Shown one piece after another: positions 1-8,550 of a stretch of 64,000 nt of DNA. Each line of letters starts with the position of its first letter. Position 1 is the first letter of the stretch. The stretch spans positions 2,356,001 through 2,420,000 of the forward strand of contig NZ_CP192511.1 in NCBI RefSeq assembly GCF_050613185.1, written 5' to 3'. The DNA comes from Chelonobacter sp050613185 (GTDB lineage Bacteria > Pseudomonadota > Gammaproteobacteria > Enterobacterales > Pasteurellaceae). The notes beneath the pieces were generated by a model, which saw only the letters and a program-made list of their open reading frames with translations, did not search any database and was not told the origin of the DNA. A program made the position numbers and the translations under genes.

Positions 1-595
1 GAACGTGATCACCTGTCACTTAGGTAACGGCGGTTCGGTTGCAGCGATTCGCCACGGCGAATGTATCGACACCTCAATGGGTTTAACCCCGTTGGAAGGT
101 TTAGTGATGGGAACCCGTTCCGGCGACATCGACCCGGCGATCATCTTCTATATGTACAATACCCTCGGCATGAAAATGGAAGAAATCGAAACGACACTGA
201 CCAAAAAATCCGGTTTATTGGGCTTGACCGAAGTGACCAGCGACTGCCGCTATGCGGAAGACAACTATGACAGCAAAGCAGACGCCAAACGCGCTATCGA
301 CGTGTACAGCTACCGTTTGGCCAAATACATCGGTTCTTATATGGCGGTGATCGGCGAGCGTTTGGACGCCATCGTCTTTACCGGCGGTATCGGTGAAAAC
401 TCGGCGCATATCCGTGAATTGACTTTGGCACACCTGAAATTATTCGGTTATGACATGGATAACGAACGCAATTTGGCGGCGCGTTTCGGTAAATCCGGCA
501 AAATTACCAGCGATAATTCCCCATTAGCCTTGGTTATCCCGACCAATGAAGAACTGGTTATTGCCCAAGATACAGCGCGCTTGGCCGTAAACTAA
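1..595 (+). CDS. ackA: Acetate kinase, C-terminal half (5' end outside window)
   Basis: Converts acetyl phosphate and ADP to acetate and ATP, in the cytoplasm, as the second step of the Pta-AckA pathway. The reading frame is open from the first codon of the window, so the start lies upstream; about 197 residues of a roughly 400-residue family are visible. Family motifs seen are CHLGNGGS near the beginning, PLEGLVMGTRSGDIDP, and the nucleotide-binding FTGGIGEN. The gene ends at a TAA followed by a strong hairpin, with pta 73 bp downstream on the same strand, the usual ackA-pta order. Identification is secure; only the missing 5' half is uncertain. Confidence 0.97.
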   Translation, partial: NVITCHLGNGGSVAAIRHGECIDTSMGLTPLEGLVMGTRSGDIDPAIIFYMYNTLGMKMEEIETTLTKKSGLLGLTEVTSDCRYAEDNYDSKADAKRAIDVYSYRLAKYIGSYMAVIGERLDAIVFTGGIGENSAHIRELTLAHLKLFGYDMDNERNLAARFGKSGKITSDNSPLALVIPTNEELVIAQDTARLAVN

Positions 596-604
596 GATTT
601 TCCG

Positions 605-630
605 CTGCCGACTCAAGTCGGCAGTTTTTT
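605..630 (+). terminator. Intrinsic terminator between ackA and pta
   Basis: Perfect 9-bp stem CTGCCGACT / AGTCGGCAG with a 2-nt spacer (the loop opens to about 4 nt) followed directly by six T. It sits 10 bp after the ackA stop and 38 bp before the pta start, so it should reduce read-through into pta unless pta has its own promoter or the terminator is partial. Confidence 0.85.
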
Positions 631-667
631 GGTTAAGATTTTTATTCAATATACAAAAGGCGTTATT

Positions 668-2803
668 ATGTCTCGTACCATTATTTTAACTCCCGTCAGT
701 GCCGGCGTCGGTCTGACCAGTGTCAGTTTGGGTTTGGTGCATGCGCTTGAACAAAAAGGCGTAAAAATTGCATTTATGAAACCGATCTCGCAACCAAGCA
801 GTGGCGAAGATAAGATTGACCGTACCACCTCTATCCTGCGCAACAGCACCTCAGTCGATACCGGCGAACCGATTATGCTGAGTAAAGCGGAATCGTTGAT
901 CGGTCAAAACCAATCCGATGTGTTGCTGGAAAAAATTGTTGCGCAACACCAATCCTTAAGCAGCAAAAACGAATTGGTGATTGTGGAAGGCTTGATTCCA
1001 ACCAGTAAAAGCACCTATGCCTCCGGTGTTAACTATGAAATTGCGCAAGCGTTGGATGCGGAAATTATTCTGGTCGCCGCACCGGGCACGGACACCCCAA
1101 GCCAATTAATCGAACGTTTGGAAGCGGTTGCCAGTGATTTTGGCGGACGTAACAACCCGAATTTAGTCGGTGTGGTGGTGAATAAATTTAATGCTCCGGT
1201 CGATCAAAGCGGCCGCACCCGTCCGGATTTGAGCGAAATTTTTGATTCTTTCCAAGAGAACGAAAGCTCAATCAATGAAGTTCGCCATTTATTCTCAAAA
1301 AGCCCGTTGACTTTGATCGCCAGTATTCCTTGGAATGCCGACCTCATTGCAACCCGTGCGATTGATATTGCCAAGCACTTAAATGCGCAAATCATTTATG
1401 AAGGTGAAATCAAAACCCGTCGTATCCACGGCATTACTTTCTGCGCCCGTAATTTACCGAACATGGTCGAGCATTTCCGTGCCGGCAGTCTGTTGGTGAC
1501 CTCTGCGGATCGCCCGGATGTATTGGTTGCAGCCTGTTTGGCAGCAATGAACGGCGTCAAAATCGGTGCCTTAGTGCTGACCGGGGGTTATAAAATCGAT
1601 ACCCAAATCAGCAAACTGTGCCAACAAGCTTTTGAAACCGGCTTACCGGTGGTGCGTGTCGAAGGCAACACTTGGCAAACCTCGCTCAACCTGCAAAGTT
1701 TCAATTTGGAAGTGCCGCCGGATGATGCGGAACGAATCGAAACCATTAAACAATTCACCAGTGCGCAATATAATCCGCAGTTTATCGACAGTTTGGTCGG
1801 TTCTTCTTCGCGTTTGCGCCGCTTGTCGCCGCCGGCATTCCGTTATCAATTAACCGAACTGGCACGCAGCGCCAAAAAACGTATCGTGTTGCCGGAAGGC
1901 GACGAACCGCGTACGGTTAAAGCGGCGGCGATTTGTGCTGAACGCGGTATTGCCGAATGTATCTTGTTGGCAAGCCCGGAAGATGTCAACCGTGTTGCTG
2001 AATCGCAAGGCGTTCAATTAGGCAAGGGTATCACCATTATCGATCCGAAAATGGTGCGCCAAAACTATGTGGCGCGTTTGGTCGAGTTGCGTAAAAATAA
2101 AGGCATGACCGAAGTGGTTGCGGAAGAACAACTGCAAGACAATGTGGTATTAGGCACGATGATGTTAGAAGCCGCGGAAGTCGATGGTTTAGTCTCCGGT
2201 GCGGTTCACACCACGGCAAACACCATTCGCCCACCAATGCAAATCATCAAAACCGCACCGGGCAACTCCATTGTTTCGTCCATCTTCTTTATGTTGCTGC
2301 CGGATCAAGTGTTGGTCTATGGCGACTGTGCGGTGAATCCGGATCCAAGTGCGGAACAATTGGCTGAAATTGCGATTCAATCGGCTGATTCGGCAAAAGC
2401 CTTTGGTATCGATCCGAAAGTGGCGATGATTTCCTACTCTACCGGCTCTTCCGGTCAAGGTTCGGACGTGGAAAAAGTACGCGAAGCGACCCGCTTGGCA
2501 CAAGAAAAACGTCCTGACCTGATCATTGACGGTCCGTTGCAATATGACGCGGCGGTGATGGAAGATGTGGCGCGCTCTAAAGCCCCCGGCTCCCCTGTTG
2601 CCGGCAAAGCCACGGTATTCATCTTCCCGGATTTGAACACCGGCAATACCACCTATAAAGCGGTGCAACGCTCTGCCGATTTGGTTTCTATCGGACCAAT
2701 GTTGCAAGGCATGCGCAAACCGGTCAATGACTTATCACGCGGCGCGTTAGTCGATGATATTGTTTACACCATCGCATTAACCGCCATTCAAGCAACGCAA
2801 TAA
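668..2803 (+). CDS. pta: Phosphate acetyltransferase
   Basis: Interconverts acetyl-CoA and phosphate with acetyl phosphate and CoA. From the ATG at 668 the product is 711 residues, the length of the long enterobacterial Pta. The first part has a P-loop-like AAA_26 domain (TPVSAGVGLTSVSLG at the N terminus), then a DRTGG-type middle region, and from about residue 390 the catalytic PTA_PTB domain (RIVLPEGDEPRT, STGSSGQGSDVEKV, FPDLNTGNTTYK). An in-frame start 13 codons upstream exists but lies over the ackA terminator, and the family N terminus matches MSRTIILTPVS, so 668 is chosen. Forms the acetate overflow pathway with ackA. Confidence 0.97.
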   Translation: MSRTIILTPVSAGVGLTSVSLGLVHALEQKGVKIAFMKPISQPSSGEDKIDRTTSILRNSTSVDTGEPIMLSKAESLIGQNQSDVLLEKIVAQHQSLSSKNELVIVEGLIPTSKSTYASGVNYEIAQALDAEIILVAAPGTDTPSQLIERLEAVASDFGGRNNPNLVGVVVNKFNAPVDQSGRTRPDLSEIFDSFQENESSINEVRHLFSKSPLTLIASIPWNADLIATRAIDIAKHLNAQIIYEGEIKTRRIHGITFCARNLPNMVEHFRAGSLLVTSADRPDVLVAACLAAMNGVKIGALVLTGGYKIDTQISKLCQQAFETGLPVVRVEGNTWQTSLNLQSFNLEVPPDDAERIETIKQFTSAQYNPQFIDSLVGSSSRLRRLSPPAFRYQLTELARSAKKRIVLPEGDEPRTVKAAAICAERGIAECILLASPEDVNRVAESQGVQLGKGITIIDPKMVRQNYVARLVELRKNKGMTEVVAEEQLQDNVVLGTMMLEAAEVDGLVSGAVHTTANTIRPPMQIIKTAPGNSIVSSIFFMLLPDQVLVYGDCAVNPDPSAEQLAEIAIQSADSAKAFGIDPKVAMISYSTGSSGQGSDVEKVREATRLAQEKRPDLIIDGPLQYDAAVMEDVARSKAPGSPVAGKATVFIFPDLNTGNTTYKAVQRSADLVSIGPMLQGMRKPVNDLSRGALVDDIVYTIALTAIQATQ

Positions 2804-2830
2804 TCGTTGCTTGCAGCAATAATAAGCCGA

Positions 2831-2863
2831 CAAAAAAACCTGCTTTTCACAGCAGGTTTTTTA
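2831..2863. terminator. Bidirectional intrinsic terminator, pta / tyrP
   Basis: Stem AACCTGCT / AGCAGGTT with a 6-nt loop, an A-run on its left and a T-run on its right, lying between two convergent genes. It can terminate both the plus-strand pta transcript and the minus-strand permease transcript. Confidence 0.85.
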
Positions 2864-2879
2864 TGTCTGATTATTGAGA

Positions 2880-4094
2880 TCACCCAATCACTTTCGGTAA
2901 ATAACCGGTATCAATCAAAAACGGAATCACGATAATCAGCAGTCCCAACAGCAATGCGAGCACAAGTGCGGTATTGCCGCCAATTACGCGATACGGCAGG
3001 TTCGGATGTAAACGGCGTGCTTTCCATGCCAAACCAACCGGCAACACTAAACCATAAAAGGCAAACATAATCCCGGCATAGCCTAAGGCTAAAATAAAAC
3101 CTTTCGGATAAAACAACGCGAAAATCAATGGCGGCACAAAGGTTAATACTCCCAGCGACGCACGATTTGACCGCACTTTGACCCGTTTGAGCAAATCATG
3201 CAAGCAATCAAATAAACTCAAAGACACCCCTAAAAACGAAGTCACCAAAGCTAACGAAGAAAACAGCCGCACCGCTTCGCTTAAAATCTGACTGCCGGTG
3301 ATTTCACGGGTGGCATTGACCAAACCTTTCAAGGTAGGGTCTTGTTGTAAAATATGTAGAAATTGTGATTGGCTCAGCACGCCATGGGTGGATAGCTGCC
3401 ATAACAAATAGGCAATCAATGGAAGTCCGGTACCGGCAATCACTGAGATACGCAAGCGCTTCACATCACCGTCTAAATATTTCACGATACTCGGCAGCAC
3501 CACATGGAAGCCGAACGAAGTAAAGAAAACCGGGGCGGCAGATAAGATCAGCGCATGATTTAGCGGCATTGCCATCAGGTTATCTAAAGAAACGCGCGGC
3601 AACATCATCAGCAACACAAACAGAAAAATAGCGATTTTGCTTAGAAAAAACAGCCGATTGACCGCATCCACACTCGATGTGCCGAGAATAATAAAAATGC
3701 CTAACACCACGGTAAACAACACAATGCTGACTTGGGTTGTGGTTTCATCATCGCCAATGATCGGTAATAAACCGCTGAGCAAAGAACCTCCGCCGGTGAC
3801 ATAAGCCGATAAAATCGCATACATAAAAATCAGCAGCGCCAATGTTGCTATAACCCGTCCGACAGAACCGAAATATTGCTCCGCCAATGAAGCCAAGCCG
3901 TCGTCAATCCGCGCGGTTTGATACACTTCGATAAACAGCAACGCACTGTAAGACAATAAAACCCATAAAATCAATAGCAAAAGAACGGTAAATGAAAATC
4001 CCATACTGGCGGAGGTAATCGGCATTGCCAACATCCCGGCACCAATCGTTGTTCCGGCAACCAATAAAGTGCTGCCCAATGTTTTATTTTTCAC
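2880..4094 (-). CDS. tyrP: Aromatic amino acid (tyrosine-type) permease, HAAAP family
   Basis: An inner-membrane proton symporter of the hydroxy/aromatic amino acid permease family. The 404-residue product is almost entirely hydrophobic with about eleven membrane segments and begins with the family signature TLLVAGTTIGAGMLAMP. Length is close to E. coli TyrP (about 403). The start read here is GTG at 4094-4092; a GAG lies about 10 nt upstream. Tyrosine is the likeliest substrate by resemblance to TyrP, but the related tryptophan carriers (Mtr, TnaB) cannot be excluded. A hairpin with a T-run lies immediately upstream in the leader, suggesting attenuation. Confidence 0.85.
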   Translation of the reverse strand: MKNKTLGSTLLVAGTTIGAGMLAMPITSASMGFSFTVLLLLILWVLLSYSALLFIEVYQTARIDDGLASLAEQYFGSVGRVIATLALLIFMYAILSAYVTGGGSLLSGLLPIIGDDETTTQVSIVLFTVVLGIFIILGTSSVDAVNRLFFLSKIAIFLFVLLMMLPRVSLDNLMAMPLNHALILSAAPVFFTSFGFHVVLPSIVKYLDGDVKRLRISVIAGTGLPLIAYLLWQLSTHGVLSQSQFLHILQQDPTLKGLVNATREITGSQILSEAVRLFSSLALVTSFLGVSLSLFDCLHDLLKRVKVRSNRASLGVLTFVPPLIFALFYPKGFILALGYAGIMFAFYGLVLPVGLAWKARRLHPNLPYRVIGGNTALVLALLLGLLIIVIPFLIDTGYLPKVIG

Positions 4095-4117
4095 AACATG
4101 TCTCGATTTTTCTGATT

Positions 4118-4146
4118 AAAAAAAAAGTGCCCATGAAATGGGCACT
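4118..4146 (-). terminator. Leader hairpin with T-run upstream of tyrP (candidate attenuator)
   Basis: On the minus strand the 9-bp stem AGTGCCCAT / ATGGGCACT (loop TTC) is followed by nine T, ending 24 bp before the permease start codon. No gene lies upstream within 330 bp on this strand, so it most likely sits inside the permease leader. A 29-codon reading frame (4234-4145, minus) ends with its TAG inside the 5' arm of this stem and contains one Phe and two Tyr codons, but it has no clear ribosome-binding site. Attenuation is inferred. Confidence 0.6.
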
Positions 4147-4473
4147 ACTCGGAAAGCAAATAGATGGCTATTGAAATAGCGCTTTTTATTGTGCGCGTAA
4201 GATACTCGAATCTTGAATGAAGAGCAAGTATCATCCGAATTAAATAGTCATTTTGTGATTTTGCGCAAGATTTTTAGATGAAATTGAATATTTTTTAATA
4301 AATCTTAGCGACTAAAACGCTAAAAATCCTGCGGCTTCAATCTTTTTCCCGACTATTAGTGTCAATATTAAACACGCTACTGCCGAATTAAATTGCTGCA
4401 TTTTTTGAGGTAGAACAAATATTCGAGAAAATCCGCTTGAAATAAATTCTGATCGGCTCATAATTTGCCTATC

Positions 4474-4499
4474 TTATCATGATAAAGGTTCTCATTTTT
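4474..4499 (+). promoter_or_regulatory. Candidate Fur operator before the FTR1-P19 locus
   Basis: A perfect 12-bp palindrome TTATCATGATAA at 4474-4485 overlaps a 19-bp stretch at 4481-4499 that agrees with the classical Fur consensus at about 13 of 19 positions by my count. It lies 16-41 bp before the chosen start of the FTR1 gene. Iron repression would fit the operon, but the match is moderate. Confidence 0.5.
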
Positions 4500-4514
4500 A
4501 TTCGTGTTACTAAT

Positions 4515-6443
4515 ATGTTAAAAATTATTAAATATTTATTACTGACCGCACTTTTCTCCGTCAGCCTGAATCTGAGCGCGACCGAAACTGACGGTGATAA
4601 CCGTTATCGCGCCTATATCGCCGATATTGAACAACGCTTGGATAACACTCTGGGGTATTATCAAAACGGCGAGGTCAATCAGGCGAAAAGTGCGGTGCAA
4701 ATGGCGTATTTCGAGGTGTTTGAGAATTTGGAAGGCCCGATTCGAATCAACATTTCCGCACAAAAAAGCTACCAGTTGGAAGCCGCTTTCGGCGAAATCC
4801 GCAAGATGATCACCCAAAATCAGCCGCAGTCGGTTATCGCAGAAAAAATTGATTGGTTGAAAAATGAGTTGAATCGGCTGGAATCGGTGTTGAACGACGG
4901 ACACCGCCTCACCGCCGAAGGGCAACACGGCGCGTATCAAAACAGTGAGATTGCACCTTATTGGCAACAAAGTTTTCAGATTATCGACGATCTGCTGGCA
5001 CAAGCGATCAGCGCCTACCAAGAGGGCGATTTGGACAGCGCCAAGAAGTTGATTCAACAGGCGCAATATGACGGTTACAAAAATTCCGAAATGGAAATGG
5101 CAATTCGGCAAAACCGCTCTTCCACCCAGTCCTCCGCTCTCAACCAACAATTTTACGATCTGATCAAAGCCGCACAACAGGCTGAAAACCTGAGCGAGCT
5201 GGGCTATTTAACTACCCAATTATTACAAGATATCGAAGATCAACTGCCGAACCTGCCGACCACCAAACAGGCGCAACAAGCGCAGGCAATGCAAGCCGCC
5301 GAGCCGCAAAACAACAGCACGCAAAATTGGCAACAGGTCGCCGCCGAGGTTAATCAAGGCATTCAGCAAGCACTTCAACACTATCAACAAGGTAAGCGTG
5401 ACGAGGCGATTATGGCGGTGCAGGACACCTATTTCGATGTGTTCGAAAGTTCCGGCATGGAAAGCAGTATCGGCTCGCGCGACAGCAATTTGAAAACCAC
5501 CCTGGAGGGCTTTTTCACCCGTCTGGTCGGGCAAATGAAAGCGCAGCAATCGCCGGAGCAACTGCAACAACAAGCGGACGGCTTGGCGCAACAGTTGCAA
5601 AGTGCGGTCAGTTTATTAAGCCAAAACAGCGGCGGCGCTTGGGATATTTTCCTCTACAGCCTGCTGATTATCCTGCGTGAGGGCTTGGAAGCCTTGCTGA
5701 TTGTGGCGGCGATTGTGGCGTATTTGGTAAAAAACCATCATCAGGACAAGCTGCCGGTTATCCGCCAATCGGTGGTTATCGCCCTTGTCGCCAGTGTGAT
5801 CACCGCATTTATCTTCCAGTTGCTGTTTGAAAATTCCGGCGCAAACCGTGAATTATTGGAAGGTATCACCATGATTTTCGCCGTGGTTATGCTGTTTATG
5901 ATGAGCTATTGGCTGCTGTCGAAAGTAGAGGCGCAAAATTGGAAACGCTACCTTGAAGGCAAGCTCTCCACCGCCCTGACCACCGGCTCGTTGATCGGGT
6001 TATGGCTCACCAGTTTTCTGGCGGTTTACCGCGAAGGGGCGGAAACCGTGTTGTTTTACTACGCATTAGTGGGCGATATCCAATCTGCCGACGGCTATGT
6101 ATATCTGTTCGGCGGCTTTGCGATCGGCGTGATGTTATTGTTGGTTGTCTATTTGATTATGCGTTTTACCGTGGTCAAACTGCCGTTAAAACCGTTCTTT
6201 ATGTTGACGGGCGGCTTTATGTATCTGATGGCGTTTGTCTTTGCCGGTAAAAGCGTGTTGGAACTGATTGAGGGAAAACTGGTTCAACCGACCTTACTGG
6301 ACGGCTTCCCTGAAATTTCCTGGTTGGGAATTTATCCGTATCTCGAAACCTTAATTCCGCAAGCCGTTTTAATCTTGGCGGCGATTTTCGCCCTGTTGTA
6401 TATGAAAATCAGCGCTAAAAAACAGGCATTACACGCTATTTAA
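4515..6443 (+). CDS. FTR1-family iron permease with large periplasmic N-terminal domain
   Basis: Predicted inner-membrane iron permease of the FTR1/EfeU/FetM type. From the ATG at 4515 the product is 642 residues: a clean signal peptide (MLKIIKYLLLTALFSVSLNLSA), about 350 periplasmic residues, then a seven-helix FTR1 domain. The two REXXE iron-binding motifs are present (REGLE near residue 389, REGAE near 505). The periplasmic part holds three related segments, each with a Tyr...Gly...Ala...Gln...Tyr pattern (ending AYFEVFE, AQYDGYK, DTYFDVFE). An ATG at 4479 is in frame but overlaps the putative Fur site and would bury the signal peptide. First gene of an FTR1-P19 locus like that of Campylobacter jejuni and E. 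coli FetMP. Confidence 0.92.
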   Translation: MLKIIKYLLLTALFSVSLNLSATETDGDNRYRAYIADIEQRLDNTLGYYQNGEVNQAKSAVQMAYFEVFENLEGPIRINISAQKSYQLEAAFGEIRKMITQNQPQSVIAEKIDWLKNELNRLESVLNDGHRLTAEGQHGAYQNSEIAPYWQQSFQIIDDLLAQAISAYQEGDLDSAKKLIQQAQYDGYKNSEMEMAIRQNRSSTQSSALNQQFYDLIKAAQQAENLSELGYLTTQLLQDIEDQLPNLPTTKQAQQAQAMQAAEPQNNSTQNWQQVAAEVNQGIQQALQHYQQGKRDEAIMAVQDTYFDVFESSGMESSIGSRDSNLKTTLEGFFTRLVGQMKAQQSPEQLQQQADGLAQQLQSAVSLLSQNSGGAWDIFLYSLLIILREGLEALLIVAAIVAYLVKNHHQDKLPVIRQSVVIALVASVITAFIFQLLFENSGANRELLEGITMIFAVVMLFMMSYWLLSKVEAQNWKRYLEGKLSTALTTGSLIGLWLTSFLAVYREGAETVLFYYALVGDIQSADGYVYLFGGFAIGVMLLLVVYLIMRFTVVKLPLKPFFMLTGGFMYLMAFVFAGKSVLELIEGKLVQPTLLDGFPEISWLGIYPYLETLIPQAVLILAAIFALLYMKISAKKQALHAI

Positions 6444-6467
6444 TCCTAAACTTTTAAGAGGTATTTT

Positions 6468-6995
6468 ATGAACTTCAAAAAAACATTGCTCACCGCCACC
6501 CTCGTCGCCGGTATCTTCTCCGCTACCTCGGCGCTGGCATTCAAAGAGTATCCGGCAGGCGAACCGGTTACCATGAACGAAATGGAAATCGCAGCGGTTT
6601 ATTTGCAGCCGATCGATATGGAACCGCGCGGTATGGGTTTACCGGCGGCGAAATCGGATATCCATCTGGAAGCGGATATTCATGCGATCGAAGGCAATAA
6701 AAACGGCTTCGGCGCCGGCGAATGGATGCCGTATCTGACCATTAATTATACCTTGGAAAATTTGGATACCGGTGAAAAACAACAAGGCACGTTTATGCCG
6801 ATGGTTGCCGGCGACGGTCCGCACTACGGCGCCAACATCAAAATGATGGGCGTGGGCAACTATAAAGTGACTTACCACATCGAGCCGCCGTCAAAAGCGG
6901 GGTTGCACCGCCATACCGATGACGAAACCGGTGTCGGCCGCTGGTGGAAACCGTTTGATGCGGCGTTTGAATTTAAATATACCGGTTTGAATTGA
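6468..6995 (+). CDS. P19-type periplasmic iron-uptake protein (Tpd/FetP family)
   Basis: Periplasmic metal-binding protein that works with the FTR1 permease in iron uptake. 175 residues, with signal peptide MNFKKTLLTATLVAGIFSATSALA cleaved before FKEYPAGE. The family core is clear: NEMEIAAVYLQPI, HLEADIHA, EWMPYLTI, and the C-terminal HRHTDDETGVGRWWKPF. Candidate Cu/Fe ligands by analogy with C. jejuni P19 are His66 or His72, Met112, His119 and His147/149; the assignment to exact ligands is my inference. It starts 24 bp after the permease with an AAGAGG ribosome site, so the two are co-transcribed. A hairpin follows the gene. Confidence 0.93.
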   Translation: MNFKKTLLTATLVAGIFSATSALAFKEYPAGEPVTMNEMEIAAVYLQPIDMEPRGMGLPAAKSDIHLEADIHAIEGNKNGFGAGEWMPYLTINYTLENLDTGEKQQGTFMPMVAGDGPHYGANIKMMGVGNYKVTYHIEPPSKAGLHRHTDDETGVGRWWKPFDAAFEFKYTGLN

Positions 6996-7009
6996 TCTGA
7001 AATCGGTCG

Positions 7010-7060
7010 TTACCACTCTGCTTTGCCGGTGTTTTGCACGCTTTTCAGGGTGGTAATTTT
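7010..7060 (+). terminator. Partial terminator or stabiliser between P19 and the downstream iron genes
   Basis: Arms TTACCACTCTG (7010-7020) and CAGGGTGGTAA (7046-7056) pair over 11 bp with one G-T pair and are followed by TTTTATCTTTTT. It sits in the only sizeable gap (127 bp) inside the iron locus, so it may lower expression of the later genes relative to the permease and P19, or protect the upstream mRNA 3' end. Confidence 0.6.
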
Positions 7061-7122
7061 ATCTTTTTAAATCTTATTTATTCCAATCTGCATAGGATTT
7101 AAAAACATAAAAGGTTGTTGCA

Positions 7123-8547
7123 ATGAATTACTTTTTCACCTCGGTTTTACAATTATTGCTGCCGTTCGGCGTACTCAGCGGTTTGTTGTGGGCAAAACAG
7201 CGAACCGTGCCGGACAAAGCGCTGTTTTGGCTCTCTCTGACCGCACTTTGCAGCGGCTTTGTCCTATGGCAACTGTTCAGCGTCAACCAAAGCCTGAAAC
7301 TGATCCTGTCAATCGGTTATGCGTCGGTGTTGCTGTTTAGCCTGTTCAGTGCTTGGCTGAATCGGCGGCAACTGCTCTACCTTGCGCAAACCCTGTTACT
7401 GCTGTTCGCCGGTATTTTCTGGGCGCAAAATCCGAATTTGAGTGCAATCACCTCCACCGAGATCATCAATACTGATTTTATTCTTAATCTGTTTGCAATA
7501 GCGACCGCACTTTTGCTCTGTCTGTTGTGCGCCAACTGGATTGTCAGTCTGTTGCGGCAAAGCGCATTGGCTTATTCCGCTTGTTGGCAGCTGCGGCTGA
7601 TAGCTATGCTGCTGTTGGGCGTTTGGCTGTTGTTACCGCTCAGCGGGCAAATTTTGCTGTCGCTGATTAAATTGCAATTGATCGATCTGGATAAAACCCT
7701 GCTCAGTTTTGTTGCCAAAAGCCTGAATCTGACCATTTGGAATAATTATCTGCTGGCGGGCATGCTTATCGCTATCAGCCTGCTGTTTTTCATTTGCGTG
7801 CAGCGTCCGCGCCAGCATGTGTTGGCACAGCAAACCGATCTGATCGAAAAACGGCAAAAAACCGCACTTTATCGCCAAGCGCGCCGCATTACGCTATCGG
7901 GCTTGCTGTTGGCGCTGATAGTGATCGCCGCACAGCTGTATTGGGATAAAATCGCTTCGCAGCCGCCGCGCCTGTCGCAAGCCACGCCGGTGACATTGTC
8001 ACAAGACGGGCAAGTGCATATCGACATCAAACAGGTCAGCGACGGCAAATTACACCGCTTCGTTTGGATTTCCGACGAAGGCAAAGCCGTGCGTTTCTTT
8101 ATTATCAACCGGTTAAGCGATCGTGTCAGCTTGGGCGTGGTGTTTGACGCCTGCCTGCTGTGCGGCGATCAGGGTTATGTCATGCAAGGCAATCAGGTGA
8201 TCTGCGTGGCTTGCGGCGTGCATATGTTTATTCCGTCGATCGGTAAGCCGGGCGGCTGCAATCCGGTACCGATTAACGATTGGCGGCAAACCGAACAACA
8301 GGTGATCATCAGCAAGCAAAGCTTGGAAGAAGGTTTGAACTACTTCTCGACCATCGTGCAATTGGAGGTGATTGATCCGGTAGACGGCAGCAAGCTGCTC
8401 AACACCGACGCCAAATTTAAATACAACTACGCCGGCAAAACCTACTTTTTTGCTTCGGAACAGAATATCAATCAATTCCGTGACAATCCTGAGCGCTACC
8501 TTGCGCCGCAAAGCCAAGCGCCGCAAACCCGCTTGGCGGAGGAATAA
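7123..8547 (+). CDS. DUF2318 membrane protein of the FTR1-P19 locus, with YHS-like C terminus
   Basis: 474 residues: an N-terminal membrane part with about seven or eight hydrophobic helices (to about residue 275), then a periplasmic DUF2318 domain. This domain has two CxxC pairs (CLLC near residue 344 and CVAC near 361) and a further Cys in PGGCNPVP near 378, a pattern thought to bind metal or an Fe-S centre. The last part (about residues 433-458) reads YAGKTYFFASEQNINQFRDNPERY, split here only by its length limit, and resembles a YHS metal-binding motif. A DUF2318 protein occupies the same place in other FTR1-P19 loci, which suggests a redox step in iron import. The biochemical role is unproven. 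Confidence 0.88.
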   Translation: MNYFFTSVLQLLLPFGVLSGLLWAKQRTVPDKALFWLSLTALCSGFVLWQLFSVNQSLKLILSIGYASVLLFSLFSAWLNRRQLLYLAQTLLLLFAGIFWAQNPNLSAITSTEIINTDFILNLFAIATALLLCLLCANWIVSLLRQSALAYSACWQLRLIAMLLLGVWLLLPLSGQILLSLIKLQLIDLDKTLLSFVAKSLNLTIWNNYLLAGMLIAISLLFFICVQRPRQHVLAQQTDLIEKRQKTALYRQARRITLSGLLLALIVIAAQLYWDKIASQPPRLSQATPVTLSQDGQVHIDIKQVSDGKLHRFVWISDEGKAVRFFIINRLSDRVSLGVVFDACLLCGDQGYVMQGNQVICVACGVHMFIPSIGKPGGCNPVPINDWRQTEQQVIISKQSLEEGLNYFSTIVQLEVIDPVDGSKLLNTDAKFKYNYAGKTYFFASEQNINQFRDNPERYLAPQSQAPQTRLAEE

Positions 8548-8550
8548 GTT

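Noticed and set aside
2189..2707. 172-codon open frame on the minus strand inside pta
   Set aside because: Antisense shadow of a well-conserved gene; the protein is Arg/His-rich with no family features.
4539..5177. 212-codon minus-strand frame inside the FTR1 gene
   Set aside because: Shadow frame: the plus strand encodes a clear signal peptide and FTR1 protein.
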